From contig CAINDZ010000758.1 in the NCBI GenBank assembly GCA_903847545.1, positions 1 to 8,617 on the forward strand: 8,617 bases of DNA, in the 5' to 3' direction. The position numbers and the translations under genes were made by a program. This DNA comes from an uncultured bacterium (GTDB lineage Bacteria > Krumholzibacteriota > Krumholzibacteriia > LZORAL124-64-63). A model generated the notes under the pieces. It saw only the letters and a list, made by a program, of their open reading frames with translations, did no database searches and was not told where the DNA came from. Shown here one piece after another: positions 8,456-8,617 of this stretch; the stretch's first letter is position 1; each line of letters begins with the position of its first letter.

Positions 8456-8617
8456 CAGAAGTACCCCTCGCGCTTCTTCTGCTCCATCGACGAGTCGCTG
8501 GTCAGGTCGATCAGCCGGTTCTCGCGCTCGCTGCGGCGGGCGGCGACCACTTCCTCGATGATCTGGTCGATGGTCACGGCGTCCGACTCGATGGCCCCCG
8601 TGCAGGGGATGCAGCCG
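8455..8617 (-). CDS. cysD: Sulfate adenylyltransferase subunit 2, C-terminal fragment (cut by window edge)
   Basis: Reading the minus strand in from the right edge gives 53 residues and a TGA stop at 8457-8455. The segment starts GCIPCTGAIESDAVTID, continues with SERENRLIDL and ends SSMEQKKREGYF. This is the well-conserved C-terminus of CysD, the ATP-pyrophosphatase-fold catalytic subunit of ATP sulfurylase (compare the usual GC-P-TGA-ES segment and the terminal MEKKK-EGYF). CysD carries out adenylation of sulfate while CysN supplies GTP hydrolysis. The stop overlaps the cysNC ATG by one base, typical of the cysD-cysN(C) operon. The N-terminal PP-loop domain lies outside the window, so completeness cannot be checked. 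Confidence 0.93.
   Translation of the reverse strand, partial: GCIPCTGAIESDAVTIDQIIEEVVAARRSERENRLIDLTSDSSMEQKKREGYF

Overview
This is a GC-rich bacterial window (about two thirds G+C by eye). It holds six protein genes, two of them cut by the window edges. Five are on the minus strand; the exception is a LysR-type regulator. I see no tRNA, rRNA, CRISPR array, insertion sequence or phage gene. The organism is probably a high-GC member of an FCB-like or candidate phylum (for example Eisenbacteria- or Krumholzibacteria-like). This is an inference, based on the FlgD-like C-terminal secretion/sorting module on the glycoside hydrolase and on an ArgH resembling the short Xanthomonas/Bacteroidetes form. 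No marker gene in the window settles the taxonomy.

Layout from left to right. Positions 1-62 hold the first 20 codons of a serine/threonine protein kinase that runs off the left edge. The 287-bp gap that follows carries a compact set of hairpins that may end transcription of the next gene. Positions 350-2728 encode a secreted GH44 endo-beta-glucanase/xyloglucanase with a signal peptide, an N-terminal beta-sandwich module, the catalytic domain and a C-terminal sorting module. A 313-bp non-coding gap (2729-3041) contains a long imperfect inverted repeat. Next is an arginine operon: argG (4247-5551) followed by argH (3042-4250), overlapping by 4 nt. Diverging from argG across a 98-bp AT-rich region full of small dyads and direct repeats is a LysR-type regulator (5650-6513) whose effector domain resembles ArgP/LysG. 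Converging on it, with a 13-bp gap, is the sulfate-activation operon: cysD (3' end, 8455-8617) and cysNC (6527-8455).

How the genes work together. ArgG and ArgH carry out the last two steps from citrulline to arginine, and the divergent ArgP-like protein is the obvious candidate to sense arginine or lysine and control them. CysD plus the CysN-CysC fusion convert sulfate to APS and then PAPS. The GH44 enzyme acts outside the cell on plant-type beta-glucans and has no visible functional link to its neighbours. Most of the window is ordinary metabolism. The parts most worth a second look are the argG/regulator intergenic region, the short ArgH C-terminus, the hairpin over the argH start region, and the non-coding inverted repeats.
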